64,000 nucleotides of DNA. Source: Bacteroidales bacterium. Its GTDB lineage: Bacteria > Bacteroidota > Bacteroidia > Bacteroidales > GCA-2748055. The position numbers and the translations under genes were made by a program. Location: the NCBI GenBank assembly GCA_029931975.1, contig JAOZQY010000006.1:47865-111864 (forward strand), in the 5' to 3' direction. This document shows positions 9,526 to 19,801 of the stretch, piece after piece. The stretch's first letter is position 1. Every line of letters starts with the position of its first letter. The notes below the pieces were generated by a model, which made no database searches, was not told the origin of the DNA, and saw nothing but the letters and a program-made list of their open reading frames with translations.

Positions 9526-10449
9526 ATGAAAATTTATGCTGTAGGAGAAACCATCCTGGATATTATTTTTAAAGGTGTGGAGCCCTTGACTGCTAAACCG
9601 GGAGGTTCTGCCTTTAATGCCGCAATTACACTGGGCAGACTGGATGCACCCATTAACTTCATCAGCGAAATGGGAAACGATAAGGTGGGGGATATGATCC
9701 AGGATTTCATGGAAGAAAATGGAGTAAAGTCCAGGTATGTCTCCAGGTATCCCAATGGACATACGGCCATTGCCCTGGCATTTCTGAATAAATACAGTGA
9801 TGCGGAATATGAGTTTTATAAGGATTATCCAGCACAACGACTGGAAGTTAAATTTCCTGAATTTCAGAAGGATGACCTCTTTCTGTTCGGTTCCTTCTAT
9901 TCCCTGAACCCGGGAATTCGTCCCAGGGTAAAGATCTTGCTGGAAAAAGCTGAAAAGGCCGGAGCCACCATTATATACGATCCCAATTTCAGAAGCAGTC
10001 ACGCTGCTGAGAGAGACGACCTGATTCCTGTCATTCTGGAGAATATGGAATATGCCACCCTGGTGAGGGCCTCCGATGAGGACTTGCTCAATATATTTAA
10101 TAAAGGGGGTCCGGACGAGGCATGGGAGAAGTTAAGTTCTTATACAGATGCCCTGGTCTATACAGCCAATGCGGGAGGAGTATACCTGCGAAGCGAACAT
10201 CTCAGCTTCCATGTGGAGGTGGAGCGCATTGAACCGGTAAGCACCATTGGTGCAGGTGATACTTTTAATGCCGGGCTCCTCTATGGCATATGGAAGAATG
10301 GCTATAGAAGGGAGCAGATAAAATCCCTGGAAAAAAAGCAGTGGGAAGCTCTTATCACTTCAGCCACTCAGTTCTCAAGGGAGGTCTGCCTGAGTTATGA
10401 TAACTATCTGCCCAGTGGTTTTGCTAAACATTTTAAACAGAACAATTGA
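9526..10449 (+). CDS. PfkB-family carbohydrate kinase
   Basis: KPGGSAFNAAITLGRLDAPINFISEMGNDKVGD, C-terminal STIGAGDTFNAGLLYG. Confidence 0.9.
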   Translation: MKIYAVGETILDIIFKGVEPLTAKPGGSAFNAAITLGRLDAPINFISEMGNDKVGDMIQDFMEENGVKSRYVSRYPNGHTAIALAFLNKYSDAEYEFYKDYPAQRLEVKFPEFQKDDLFLFGSFYSLNPGIRPRVKILLEKAEKAGATIIYDPNFRSSHAAERDDLIPVILENMEYATLVRASDEDLLNIFNKGGPDEAWEKLSSYTDALVYTANAGGVYLRSEHLSFHVEVERIEPVSTIGAGDTFNAGLLYGIWKNGYRREQIKSLEKKQWEALITSATQFSREVCLSYDNYLPSGFAKHFKQNN

Positions 10450-10451
10450 GT

Positions 10452-11447
10452 ATGGAAAAAAGAGTTTTGGGAAAGTCAGCATTGCCGGTTTCGCCCATTG
10501 CCCTTGGAGCATGGGCCATTGGCGGATGGATGTGGGGCGGGTCCGATAAAAGGGATTCCATCAGGGCCATCCATGCCTGTCTCGGCCATGGGATCACTTC
10601 GATTGATACAGCTCCAATTTATGGTTTCGGTCATTCCGAGGAAGTGGTGGGAGAAGCCATCAAGGGAAAACGTGACAAGTATGAGATCCTGACCAAGGCT
10701 GGTATGCGTTGGGAGGGTACCAGGGGTGAGTATTACTTCACTACAAATGACAACAGTGGTATACAGCGTGATATATACAAATATTCCGGTCGCGACAGTC
10801 TGATCGCCGAATGTGAGGAGAGTCTGAAGCGCCTGGGAACGGACTATATCGATCTTTACCAGATTCACTGGCCCGATACTACCACGCCCATTGAGGAGGC
10901 TATGGAGGCTTTCCGGATTTTGCTGGAGCAGGGAAAGATCAGGGCAGCCGGAGTCAGCAACTACTCTGTGGAACAAATGGAAAAGGCAGCTGCAGTAGTT
11001 GAACTTAGTTCCAACCAGGTTCCCTTTAGCATGGTTCGAAGGGATATCGAGCGGGATGTTCAACCCTGGTGCCTGGAGAACAATTGTGGCATCCTTGCCT
11101 ACAGTCCGCTTCAACGGGGATTGCTAACGGGGAAGATCACACCCGACTATCCTTTTGCACCTGGCGACAGTCGTCCTGAGACACCTCATTTTAAAGTGAA
11201 CAACCTGATTCATACCAACAAGTTCCTTGAGAAAATCAGGCCCATGGCTGAAGAGAAAGGAGCAAGCCTTTCCCAGCTTGTGATTGCCTGGACCCTTCGT
11301 CAGCCCGGAATTACCGTGGCCCTGGTGGGGGCAAGGACCGAGCAGCAGGTGGTACAAAATGCCGGAGCCATGGATATTGATCTAAGCGATGATGAGGTGA
11401 ACAGGATCAACCGGAAACTGGAAAAGCTGCAGCTGGACCTGCATTGA
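10452..11447 (+). CDS. Aldo/keto reductase
   Basis: LGAWAIGGWMWGG, SIDTAPIYGFGHSEEVVGEAI, GTDYIDLYQIHWPDTTTPIEEAMEAF. Confidence 0.92.
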   Translation: MEKRVLGKSALPVSPIALGAWAIGGWMWGGSDKRDSIRAIHACLGHGITSIDTAPIYGFGHSEEVVGEAIKGKRDKYEILTKAGMRWEGTRGEYYFTTNDNSGIQRDIYKYSGRDSLIAECEESLKRLGTDYIDLYQIHWPDTTTPIEEAMEAFRILLEQGKIRAAGVSNYSVEQMEKAAAVVELSSNQVPFSMVRRDIERDVQPWCLENNCGILAYSPLQRGLLTGKITPDYPFAPGDSRPETPHFKVNNLIHTNKFLEKIRPMAEEKGASLSQLVIAWTLRQPGITVALVGARTEQQVVQNAGAMDIDLSDDEVNRINRKLEKLQLDLH

Positions 11448-11966
11448 TTATTCTCTAAAACGAAGTGAACCCGAACTTTCATTTTGGTTCAAAAGCAAAC
11501 TCTTGTTCCACTTTCCATGGTAGACCTGGATGATATTGACCTGGTCCTGGAAGAATTCCGTGAGAATTGTGTTGCGTACAGTGATACTTTCAGGTATGCT
11601 TATTTTGGATGATTCCAGATAACACCAGATGGCATCCGATTCGGGTTCCTTCCCCAGGTAGTTCAATGTAAGCTCTTCTCCGTTAACCACCATGGTAAAA
11701 TCTTCCAGCAGGTAAACCATCAGGAGGCTGTCGGCTTCTTTATGTTCCAGCTCGCCAGCCAGCTGGGTATGGATGCCTGTTCTTAGCAGCAGCGCCCGGT
11801 CCAGATCATCGGGAAAAATACGCATGGAGACTTCAAACCTCTCTGTTTGAGCATTGTACCTGATTTCAGTCAGGCTTACATAAAATTTATGCATCCGCCA
11901 AGATCCGCAGATAAGCAGGGTAAGCAGGATAAATACAAGGCTTATAGTCTTTCTATCAGGCAACAT
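11448..11966 (-). CDS. DUF6702 family exported protein
   Basis: 172 aa, signal/TM segment then HKFYVSLTEIRYNAQTERFEVSMRIFPDDLDRAL, typical of this Bacteroidota family. Confidence 0.75.
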   Translation of the reverse strand: MLPDRKTISLVFILLTLLICGSWRMHKFYVSLTEIRYNAQTERFEVSMRIFPDDLDRALLLRTGIHTQLAGELEHKEADSLLMVYLLEDFTMVVNGEELTLNYLGKEPESDAIWCYLESSKISIPESITVRNTILTEFFQDQVNIIQVYHGKWNKSLLLNQNESSGSLRFRE

Positions 11967-12036
11967 AGCTTGGCTTTTCCAATCAAATATGGCAATTCTT
12001 TACTTAACTTTAGAACTTTTATAAATACCATCATTC

Positions 12037-14340
12037 ATGAAAAGATTTTTTTCAGTTCTGTTGATCGGCGCAGTGTCTGTTTCAATGCTTGCCCAGGAGA
12101 AGATGGATCCCTCAAAGAATCAATTCAGGCAGATGCGTACCGAGTTTGCCACGTCCAATGCCTACAGGACCGGTTCAGGGGCGCCGGGACAACTTTACTG
12201 GCAGCAGCAGGCTAACTACAATATATCCATAGAGCTGGATGATGAAAAGCAGCAGATCAGGGGAGAGGAAATTATAGAGTATATCAACAATTCGCCCGAC
12301 CAGCTGAATTACCTCTGGGTGCAGCTGGACCAGAATGTAAGGCAGCAGGAGAGCCTCAGCAAGCTTATCATGCCCTTCCGCCTGAATCAGAGAATGCATC
12401 CATACTATATGCAAATGTTTATGAGTGAGTTTGATGGTGGATTCAAGATTGAACATGTGGGTGAGGAAAGCGGGAGCAGTTTGCCCTATACCATTAATTA
12501 TACCATGATGCGGATTGATCTTCCGCAAGCCCTTGAACCAGGTGCCAGAATGAACCTGGAAATCCGTTGGTGGTACAACATCAATGACCGAGAGAAAGAC
12601 GGGGGAGGCCGCTCAGGTTGCGAATATTTTCCTGAGGATGATAACTACATCTATACCATTGCACAGTTCTTTCCCAGGATGGCTGTATACAGCGAAGTGG
12701 AGGGTTGGCAGAACCACCAGTTTACCGGGAGATCTGAATTTGCACTTCCCTTTGGCAACTATGACGTAGAGATTACCGTTCCCTCCGATCATGTGGTGGG
12801 AGCCACAGGCGTACTGGTGAATGCTGAAGAGGTACTTTCTGAGAAAAGGCTTGACCGGCTCCACAAAGCACGCAATTCTCTGGATAAGCCGGTTTTTATA
12901 GTCAGGGAGAACGAAGCGGTGAGCGCTGAAAAGGAAAAACTCGCTTCAAAACAAACATGGAAGTTTCATGCCGATAATGTAAGGGACTTTGCCTTTGCCA
13001 GCTCCAGGAAATTTATCTGGGATGCTATGGCTGTGCAGTTCGGGGATCGTAAGGTACTGGCCACATCCCTCTATCCAAAGGAGGGGAATCCGCTCTGGGA
13101 GAAGTACTCCACCAGGGTGGTGGCACATACCCTGAAAGTCTATTCACACCACACCTTTGATTATCCCTACCCGGTGTCCTATTCAGTTCATACCAAAAAT
13201 ATTGGAATGGAGTACCCCATGATCTGCTTCAACGGTGGACGTCCCCAGGCCGATGGCACCTATTCAGAGAGAACCAAATGGGGCATGATCGGGGTGATTA
13301 TCCATGAGGTGGGGCATAATTTCTTTCCCATGATTGTTAATTCCGATGAGCGACAGTGGACCTGGATGGACGAGGGACTCAACACCTTCCTTCAGGGAAT
13401 TGCCGAGCGGGAATGGGATCACGATCATCCTTCACCCAGTGGCAGACCGGCTGATATTGTCTCCTATATGAAAGGGGATAAATCAAATATTACACCAATT
13501 ATGACTCAGGGTGACCTGATCAAACAGTTTAACAGCAATGCTTATGCTAAACCTGCAACTGGTTTGAATATCCTCAGGGAGACCATTATGGGCAGAGAGC
13601 TCTTTGATTTCGCATTTAAGCAATATGCCCGGCGATGGATGTTCAAGCATCCCACCCCGGAGGATCTGTTCCGGACCATGGAAGATGCCTCAGCAGTGGA
13701 CCTGGACTGGTTCTGGAGGGGGTGGTTCTATGGCACCGATCATGTGGATATTTCCCTGGACAAGGTAACAGCCATGGAACTGGCTTCGGTCAATCCGGCT
13801 GAAGTGAAGGCTCTTAAAAAGAAAGATGCGGATGCTGTAGCTGAATCGATTGCAGTACAAAGAAATCGGGCTAGCATGCAATCCATGGTAGAGAGAGATC
13901 CTTCCATGAAAGATTTTTACAATACTTACGATCCCTATGCTCCCGATAAATCTGATGCAGAAATTTATAAGCGATACATGAAATCCATGTCTGAAAATGA
14001 GAAGCAGTGGCGTGCCAGGGAGGGTACCTTTTATCAGCTTGATTTTTCCAATGTGGGTGGTATGGTGATGCCCCTGGTGATCCAGTTTGAATATATGGAC
14101 GGAAGCAGCGAAATTGTCAGGATCCCTGCGGAGATATGGAACAAGGATAATCTGAAAACTTACAAGGTATTCCTGCTAGAGAAGGAACTGACAGGTGTAA
14201 CTCTCGATCCCTTCCTGGAAACAGCCGATTGCGATATGGGCAACAATCACTGGCCACCCAGAATTGAGCAGAACCGTTTTGAGCTCTACAAAAGTACGGG
14301 TAGAAGGGGTGGAGAATCCAATCCTATGCAGAAAAAGTAG
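12037..14340 (+). CDS. Exported M1-family metallopeptidase
   Basis: 767 aa; signal peptide; IIHEVGHNFFPMIVNSDERQWTWMDEGLNTF (HExxH + downstream E). Confidence 0.9.
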   Translation: MKRFFSVLLIGAVSVSMLAQEKMDPSKNQFRQMRTEFATSNAYRTGSGAPGQLYWQQQANYNISIELDDEKQQIRGEEIIEYINNSPDQLNYLWVQLDQNVRQQESLSKLIMPFRLNQRMHPYYMQMFMSEFDGGFKIEHVGEESGSSLPYTINYTMMRIDLPQALEPGARMNLEIRWWYNINDREKDGGGRSGCEYFPEDDNYIYTIAQFFPRMAVYSEVEGWQNHQFTGRSEFALPFGNYDVEITVPSDHVVGATGVLVNAEEVLSEKRLDRLHKARNSLDKPVFIVRENEAVSAEKEKLASKQTWKFHADNVRDFAFASSRKFIWDAMAVQFGDRKVLATSLYPKEGNPLWEKYSTRVVAHTLKVYSHHTFDYPYPVSYSVHTKNIGMEYPMICFNGGRPQADGTYSERTKWGMIGVIIHEVGHNFFPMIVNSDERQWTWMDEGLNTFLQGIAEREWDHDHPSPSGRPADIVSYMKGDKSNITPIMTQGDLIKQFNSNAYAKPATGLNILRETIMGRELFDFAFKQYARRWMFKHPTPEDLFRTMEDASAVDLDWFWRGWFYGTDHVDISLDKVTAMELASVNPAEVKALKKKDADAVAESIAVQRNRASMQSMVERDPSMKDFYNTYDPYAPDKSDAEIYKRYMKSMSENEKQWRAREGTFYQLDFSNVGGMVMPLVIQFEYMDGSSEIVRIPAEIWNKDNLKTYKVFLLEKELTGVTLDPFLETADCDMGNNHWPPRIEQNRFELYKSTGRRGGESNPMQKK

Positions 14341-14342
14341 AC

Positions 14343-15332
14343 TCAGACCAGGATACTATCTATGTGGGCCAGCTCGTCCATGGTGAATTCCAGCTTGGAC
14401 AGGCTCGCCACATTGGCTTCCAGCTGGGAAACTGAGCTTGCACCAATCAATACAGAAGTAATCTGCTTCCTGCTCAGGATCCAGGCCAGTGCCATCTGTG
14501 CCAGGGTTTGTCCCCTTTGTTCAGCATGCTGATTCAAAGCTTTTACCTTTACCATGGTTTCTGAAGTCAGCGCCTCTTCTCCCAGGAAAATACTTGCACC
14601 ACCGATCCTGGAATCTTTTGGAATGCCATCCAGGTAACGGTTGGTCAGCAGCCCCTGTGCCAGTGGACTGAAAGGGATACAACCCACGCCCCGTTTCTCC
14701 AGCACATCCAGCAGTCCATCCTCCACCCATCGATCTAACATATTGTAGCGGGGCTGGTGGATCAGGCAGGGGGTTCCCAGGTTTTCGAGGATGTCTACCG
14801 CCCTGGACGTTTGTTCGGCATTGTAATTGGAGATACCCACGTAGAGTGCTTTTCCCTGCTGCACAGCGTGGTGAAGGGCTGTCATTGTTTCTTCCAGCGG
14901 GGTATTGGGATCGGGCCGGTGGGAGTAAAAAATATCCACGTAATTGAGTCCCATCCGTTTCAGGCTCTGATCGAGACTGGCCATCAGATATTTTCGGCTT
15001 CCCCATTCTCCATAGGGACCATCCCACATATCATAACCCGCTTTGGTAGAGATGATCAACTCATCACGGTGGGGAGCCAGCTCCGACTGTAGTACTTTTT
15101 GCAGGTTGGATTCAGCGCTGCCTGGAGGCGGGCCATAGTTATTGGCCAGATCGAAATGTGTGATTCCCAGGTCAAAGGCCTTGAGCAGGATCTCTTTCAT
15201 AATCGGAAACTCATTCACTCCCCCGAAATTATGCCATAGACCCAGCGATACCGCCGACAGCAGGAGTCCGCTATTTCCACAACGATTGTATTTCATTTGA
15301 TCGTAACGAGTATTTGATGCAGTGTAGGCCAT
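14343..15332 (-). CDS. Aldo/keto reductase (YghZ/L-glyceraldehyde-3-phosphate reductase-like)
   Basis: MKYNRCGNSGLLLSAVSLGLWHNFGG, HFDLANNYGPPPGSAE, YVDIFYSHRPDPNTPLEETM. Confidence 0.9.
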   Translation of the reverse strand: MAYTASNTRYDQMKYNRCGNSGLLLSAVSLGLWHNFGGVNEFPIMKEILLKAFDLGITHFDLANNYGPPPGSAESNLQKVLQSELAPHRDELIISTKAGYDMWDGPYGEWGSRKYLMASLDQSLKRMGLNYVDIFYSHRPDPNTPLEETMTALHHAVQQGKALYVGISNYNAEQTSRAVDILENLGTPCLIHQPRYNMLDRWVEDGLLDVLEKRGVGCIPFSPLAQGLLTNRYLDGIPKDSRIGGASIFLGEEALTSETMVKVKALNQHAEQRGQTLAQMALAWILSRKQITSVLIGASSVSQLEANVASLSKLEFTMDELAHIDSILV

Positions 15333-15344
15333 GGACTTTGTTTT

Positions 15345-16061
15345 TTATCTTTTAAGAAGAGGAATTTTATATAAGATGGAGTAGGAGAAACCGAAGGCCC
15401 GGTTTTCGCCCCCGGTGCTGTATCCGGGTATGAGCTCAGGAATCATTGCAGGATCCATCCCAGGATTCAGCAGAATTTTATAGCGTACCGACCAGCCCAG
15501 AAAGAGATTGGGCACTAGCTCCGTTTTGAGTCCCCCTACAATTTCAAGCCAGTGTCCTGTCAGGTTATTTTCATATGGTTCGGGCATATACTCACTCCAG
15601 TAACTGTTTGCTATTTGAACATTTTCGGCACTATGGGAGAATACAGACATGCCATATCGAAATCCTATCGTCATGCTGTGATGCACGCTTCGGTCCTTCA
15701 TGGGTAGGAAATTGTAGTCCATTCCTGTCCGGGCGTAAACTCCCCCAGCCGAATAGTCGAACAATTCTTCACTTTCAGAGATGCTGTTGTATCCCAGTTC
15801 AAAGACCGGGTAGATATTCTTATGGATCTCAAAATCCACCGAGGCTTCCGCTCCAATTTCAGAAGGATCGGTAAAAATATAGATAAAGCGTGCCAGGTCG
15901 ATGCCGAAGCGGGGACCAAAGGTCCGAAGGGTGTCTCTAGCGGATACCTCCTGAGCGGTTACCTGCCCGGACAGGGCCAGGACCAGCAGCACAAACAGGG
16001 CTCTAGAGATAGAGCCAGATATGGTTTTCATCTGATTCATATTCTGCATCAACCATTTCAT
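15345..16061 (-). CDS. DUF6048 family protein (actual start may be 16031)
   Basis: 238 aa exported, beta-rich (FGPRFGIDLARFIYIFTDPSEIGAEASVDFEI); next to a DUF6452 gene as in other Bacteroidota. Confidence 0.7.
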   Translation of the reverse strand: MKWLMQNMNQMKTISGSISRALFVLLVLALSGQVTAQEVSARDTLRTFGPRFGIDLARFIYIFTDPSEIGAEASVDFEIHKNIYPVFELGYNSISESEELFDYSAGGVYARTGMDYNFLPMKDRSVHHSMTIGFRYGMSVFSHSAENVQIANSYWSEYMPEPYENNLTGHWLEIVGGLKTELVPNLFLGWSVRYKILLNPGMDPAMIPELIPGYSTGGENRAFGFSYSILYKIPLLKR

Positions 16062-16479
16062 TTAAGATACTATCCTTTACAATCGTCCCCATATCGTATT
16101 CCAGATGCTCAAGGGTAAACATATTTGCAAAACCACAGGTATAGGAGATTAAATATAGCTCCTGATGATGATAAATTGTCAGCGTATCAATCTGTTCGTC
16201 AATCTTTAAAACAAAGCTGGAGTAGGGGAGGTGGGGATTCAGGGGGACCACAAATCCAGAGGTGGATAGTGAGTTATATAGCAGACTGTCAGACTTCCCT
16301 TCCCTGATTCCATAGAGACTGAGGGCTGTAACTGTGCTGTCAGAGGTGAGGCCCTCCTTCACTGTCTTAAATTTTGCCACAAGTTCCGAATCGCTGTTGT
16401 CATCACATATCTCCACATCCACACAGCCCGAGAGCAGGATGGCAAAGATGAATAACAGGATCCGGAGTTTCATACGCAT
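16003..16479 (-). CDS. DUF6452 family lipoprotein
   Basis: LLFIFAILLSGC lipobox, CDDNSDSELVAKFKT; overlaps the DUF6048-like gene. Confidence 0.7.
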   Translation of the reverse strand: MRMKLRILLFIFAILLSGCVDVEICDDNSDSELVAKFKTVKEGLTSDSTVTALSLYGIREGKSDSLLYNSLSTSGFVVPLNPHLPYSSFVLKIDEQIDTLTIYHHQELYLISYTCGFANMFTLEHLEYDMGTIVKDSILNEMVDAEYESDENHIWLYL

Positions 16480-16484
16480 TGTTC

Positions 16485-18692
16485 TTACTCAGCTCCTTTA
16501 AGGTTCTTATTGAGCCAGTCCAGGTAGACATTGTATAGATGAATCCGGCTGTTCATATCATAGGCCACTCCGTGGGCACCGGGAGGATAGATTTTCAAGT
16601 CGATGTTTTTGTTTGCATCGATCATAGCTTTGGCCAGTTGAAAGGTGTTCTGCGGATGAACATTATCATCTTTAAGGGAGTGTATCAGTAACATTCTGCC
16701 TTCCAGATTTCCGGCCAGGTTTACCATGGAACTGTTCTTGTAGCCCTCCTCATTTCCCTCTAGAAGGCCCATATATTTCTCGGTGAGAACGCAGTCATAA
16801 TTCCGGTGATCGGAGATGGCTGCAGTCACAATACCAGCCTTAAACACATCGGGATGCAGCAGCAGTGCCATGCCGGCAGAGAACCCACCGAAGCTGTGTC
16901 CCATGATTCCCAATCGTTCCCGGTCGATCCAGGATTTTTCGCTCAGGTAAAGAGCGGTCTCTGCAAAATCGTGAGTTTCCCATTTTCCCAGTTGCTTATG
17001 AACCACCTTCTCGAATTTACTTCCATAACCACCATTTCCCCGGTTATTGATATTGGCGATGACATAGCCCTGCTGAGCCAGGTACTGGTTCCATCCGCTG
17101 CTTTCAAAGCTATTGTAAACACCCTGCGAACCCGGTCCACCATAAACAGCCATAATCAGGGGATAGCTTTTCCCGGGATCAAAATTCATGGGTTTAATCA
17201 GGTAGCCATCTAAAAGCTGTCCGTCCGAAGTAGTAAAACTAAAGAGCTCCCTGGGGGAATACTCATATTGTTCCAGGTGGTCCAAGGCACGCTGGTGACC
17301 GGCCAGGTTCTTGATCAATTTTCCTTTTCCATCGCACAAATCAACGGTCGATGGAGTGGAAGTATTGGAGTAGGAATCGATAAAATAGCGGCCGGCAGGC
17401 GCCACATTGACCCGGTGGTTGCCCCTGGTGCTGGTAATTTGTTTTTTCCCTTTCCCATTGAATTTCACACTGAAGAGATTGCGCTCCATGGGTGAGATTT
17501 CACAGGAGAGGTAGTAGAGTGTTTTTTTTGCAGGATCGATTGCCTTTACAGCGACCACATCGTAGGCGCCGCTGGTAAGCTGTCCCAGCACGTTTCCATC
17601 ATAGTCATATTGGTATACATGCGAATATCCATCCCGATCCGAGATCCAGAAGAAGGAGTCCATCTCTTCGGGAAAGTAAAAGAGGTGGAGTTCTCCGGCA
17701 AAGAAGTCAAAGATATCAATCCAGGCATCGTTAAGCTCCTCCATGATCACGGATTGTTCCCCTGTAAGCACATTAAAGAGGTATAACTTCATATGGTTCT
17801 GTGCCCTGTTCATCCATACAACAGCCAGTGTATTCTCCCTGGAGGTCCAGTAAATCCTGGGTATATAGCCGCCCTCGGGATCGAAATCGAGCCATTGCTT
17901 ACTTCCGTCGGTCGTATTGATGATTCCCAGCCTTTCAATCGGTGGATTGTCACCCACCTTGGGGTAGGGAACCTCCATATATTCGGGATGCTGACCAGAG
18001 AAATCGGTCAGTTGATAAACCGGCACCTCCCTTTCATCGGTCTGCCAGAAGGCGATGTATTTACTGTCGTAGGACCAACTCCATGCCTGTACCAGTCCAA
18101 ACTCCTCCTCATTGGCCCAGCCAAAACGGCCGTTGTAATACTTATCGGCACCGTCCGAGGTAAGTTGTGTATGCTTGCCGGTGGCAAGATCGAAGCTAAA
18201 GAGATCTCCATCCTTGCCATAACCCACTTTCTTACCATCTGGCGAAACCTCTGCTGTAAAGGCGCCTTTTGCTATGGGAGTCAGCGTTTTATCCTCGATG
18301 GAGTATAGATAGTAATCGGCATTTCCGGAGTATCTCCAGATGGATTCAAAATTGCACTGGAAGAGCAGAAACTTATAATCCCTGGTCCACTGGAAGGAGC
18401 GGTAGGTGAAAGGGTTCTCTGTGCCGGGGAAAAGATGATCGGCCTCATTGAATACCAGCTCTTCCGCATCTGTTTTAATATTGTAGGTCCAGATTTGCTG
18501 ACTTCTGCCATCTCGTTGAGTAAAGGAATAGCTGTCACTATCCTGGATCCATTCCACACCGGCAGGTCCGCGATCGCCCCGAAGAGAGCCCCCGCTCATA
18601 AAGGCATCCATTAATGAATTGTAATGCTTTTTCTGGGCAGCAATGGAGATGGTCATCAGGACCAAAAGAAAGGCAAGAGTAAGTCTTCTCAT
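16485..18692 (-). CDS. S9 family peptidase (DPP IV-type)
   Basis: 735 aa; DPPIV N-terminal propeller, MAVYGGPGSQGV, GIMGHSFGGFSAGMALLLHPDVFKAGI, DDNVHPQNT. Confidence 0.92.
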   Translation of the reverse strand: MRRLTLAFLLVLMTISIAAQKKHYNSLMDAFMSGGSLRGDRGPAGVEWIQDSDSYSFTQRDGRSQQIWTYNIKTDAEELVFNEADHLFPGTENPFTYRSFQWTRDYKFLLFQCNFESIWRYSGNADYYLYSIEDKTLTPIAKGAFTAEVSPDGKKVGYGKDGDLFSFDLATGKHTQLTSDGADKYYNGRFGWANEEEFGLVQAWSWSYDSKYIAFWQTDEREVPVYQLTDFSGQHPEYMEVPYPKVGDNPPIERLGIINTTDGSKQWLDFDPEGGYIPRIYWTSRENTLAVVWMNRAQNHMKLYLFNVLTGEQSVIMEELNDAWIDIFDFFAGELHLFYFPEEMDSFFWISDRDGYSHVYQYDYDGNVLGQLTSGAYDVVAVKAIDPAKKTLYYLSCEISPMERNLFSVKFNGKGKKQITSTRGNHRVNVAPAGRYFIDSYSNTSTPSTVDLCDGKGKLIKNLAGHQRALDHLEQYEYSPRELFSFTTSDGQLLDGYLIKPMNFDPGKSYPLIMAVYGGPGSQGVYNSFESSGWNQYLAQQGYVIANINNRGNGGYGSKFEKVVHKQLGKWETHDFAETALYLSEKSWIDRERLGIMGHSFGGFSAGMALLLHPDVFKAGIVTAAISDHRNYDCVLTEKYMGLLEGNEEGYKNSSMVNLAGNLEGRMLLIHSLKDDNVHPQNTFQLAKAMIDANKNIDLKIYPPGAHGVAYDMNSRIHLYNVYLDWLNKNLKGAE

Positions 18693-18871
18693 GTTATATT
18701 AATATTGGTTTTTGCAGAAAGCAAATCTAACAAAATTGTTTCGTCCATTAATGTATGTAAGCTAAATACTGATTCTCTGACCAGGGGATTATTCAATACC
18801 ATGAAGAAATGAAGCATATGATTTTTTTGGCTTTTCTTTCCTTGCTCCTTTACTTCTCAGACTTTCAGCGC

Positions 18872-19801
18872 TTAATAGATATCCAGATCGTGTCCCACAT
18901 ATACTTCTCCCTTGTACAGCGAGTGGATTTCATCCATCATCTCTTTTTCAGTGCTTCCCCAGAAGAGGATATGATAGAGGACCACCTTTCCGGGTTCTGT
19001 TTTCCTGGCTATTTCGGCCAGTTCAAGAGTGGAGGTATGATGTACGCGGTGATAGGCTTTCCAATCCTCGCTTTTTGTTTCAAAGCCTGCCTGGCTGTAA
19101 ACCTCATGGAGCAGGATATCGGCCCCGGTAGCGTATTCCACCACCCTGGGAGAAGGCTTGCAGTCGCCCGATACCACAATCACCTTATCAGGAGTTGTAA
19201 AGCGGAATCCCCAGGCATTGGGCCAGGATCCATGAGTCACCGGGAAAGCTTCCACCACAATATTGCTGTCGCGGTAGATCTCTCCCTCCTGTTCAAACTC
19301 ATGCCAGTTGACCCTCCATCCCAGGTTATTGGTGGGCTCGTCTCCATAGACGCGGTAGCTGATATCCTCCTGGTAAGCCTCTAATATATGATCGGTCATG
19401 TGACCCAGACCAAGCGGTCCGTATACCTCCATGGGTTCATCTCGTCCCATCACCCAGGGGGTCAGGATCAGGTCCGGATAACCGACTGTATGATCGGAGT
19501 GGAGGTGGGTGAGAAAAGCCGTCTTCAGCTTCCTGGCCTCCAGAGCATTGATACTCCCTCCGTATTGGGGGGTCAGGCTGGCTGATTTGCGCACCAGTCC
19601 CGGTCCGAAATCGATAATGTAGGGGGTGTCGTTGACCACCAGGGCCAGGGCGCATCCCGACTGTTCAGGCGAGGGATTGGGATTACCCGTACCCAGCAGG
19701 ACCAGCTTGGTGATCTCCGAATCGGAGAGATCCCGCTGTGCTTCAGCGGCTTGAAAGTTGAAAAGAAATAGTACAGTTAAAATTGTGATAAGTTCTTTCA
19801 T
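18872..19801 (-). CDS. Exported MBL-fold hydrolase (RNase Z/AtsA-like)
   Basis: Signal peptide; KLVLLGTGNPNPSPEQSGCA, FLTHLHSDHTVGYPDLILTPW, VSGDCKPS. Confidence 0.85.
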   Translation of the reverse strand: MKELITILTVLFLFNFQAAEAQRDLSDSEITKLVLLGTGNPNPSPEQSGCALALVVNDTPYIIDFGPGLVRKSASLTPQYGGSINALEARKLKTAFLTHLHSDHTVGYPDLILTPWVMGRDEPMEVYGPLGLGHMTDHILEAYQEDISYRVYGDEPTNNLGWRVNWHEFEQEGEIYRDSNIVVEAFPVTHGSWPNAWGFRFTTPDKVIVVSGDCKPSPRVVEYATGADILLHEVYSQAGFETKSEDWKAYHRVHHTSTLELAEIARKTEPGKVVLYHILFWGSTEKEMMDEIHSLYKGEVYVGHDLDIY

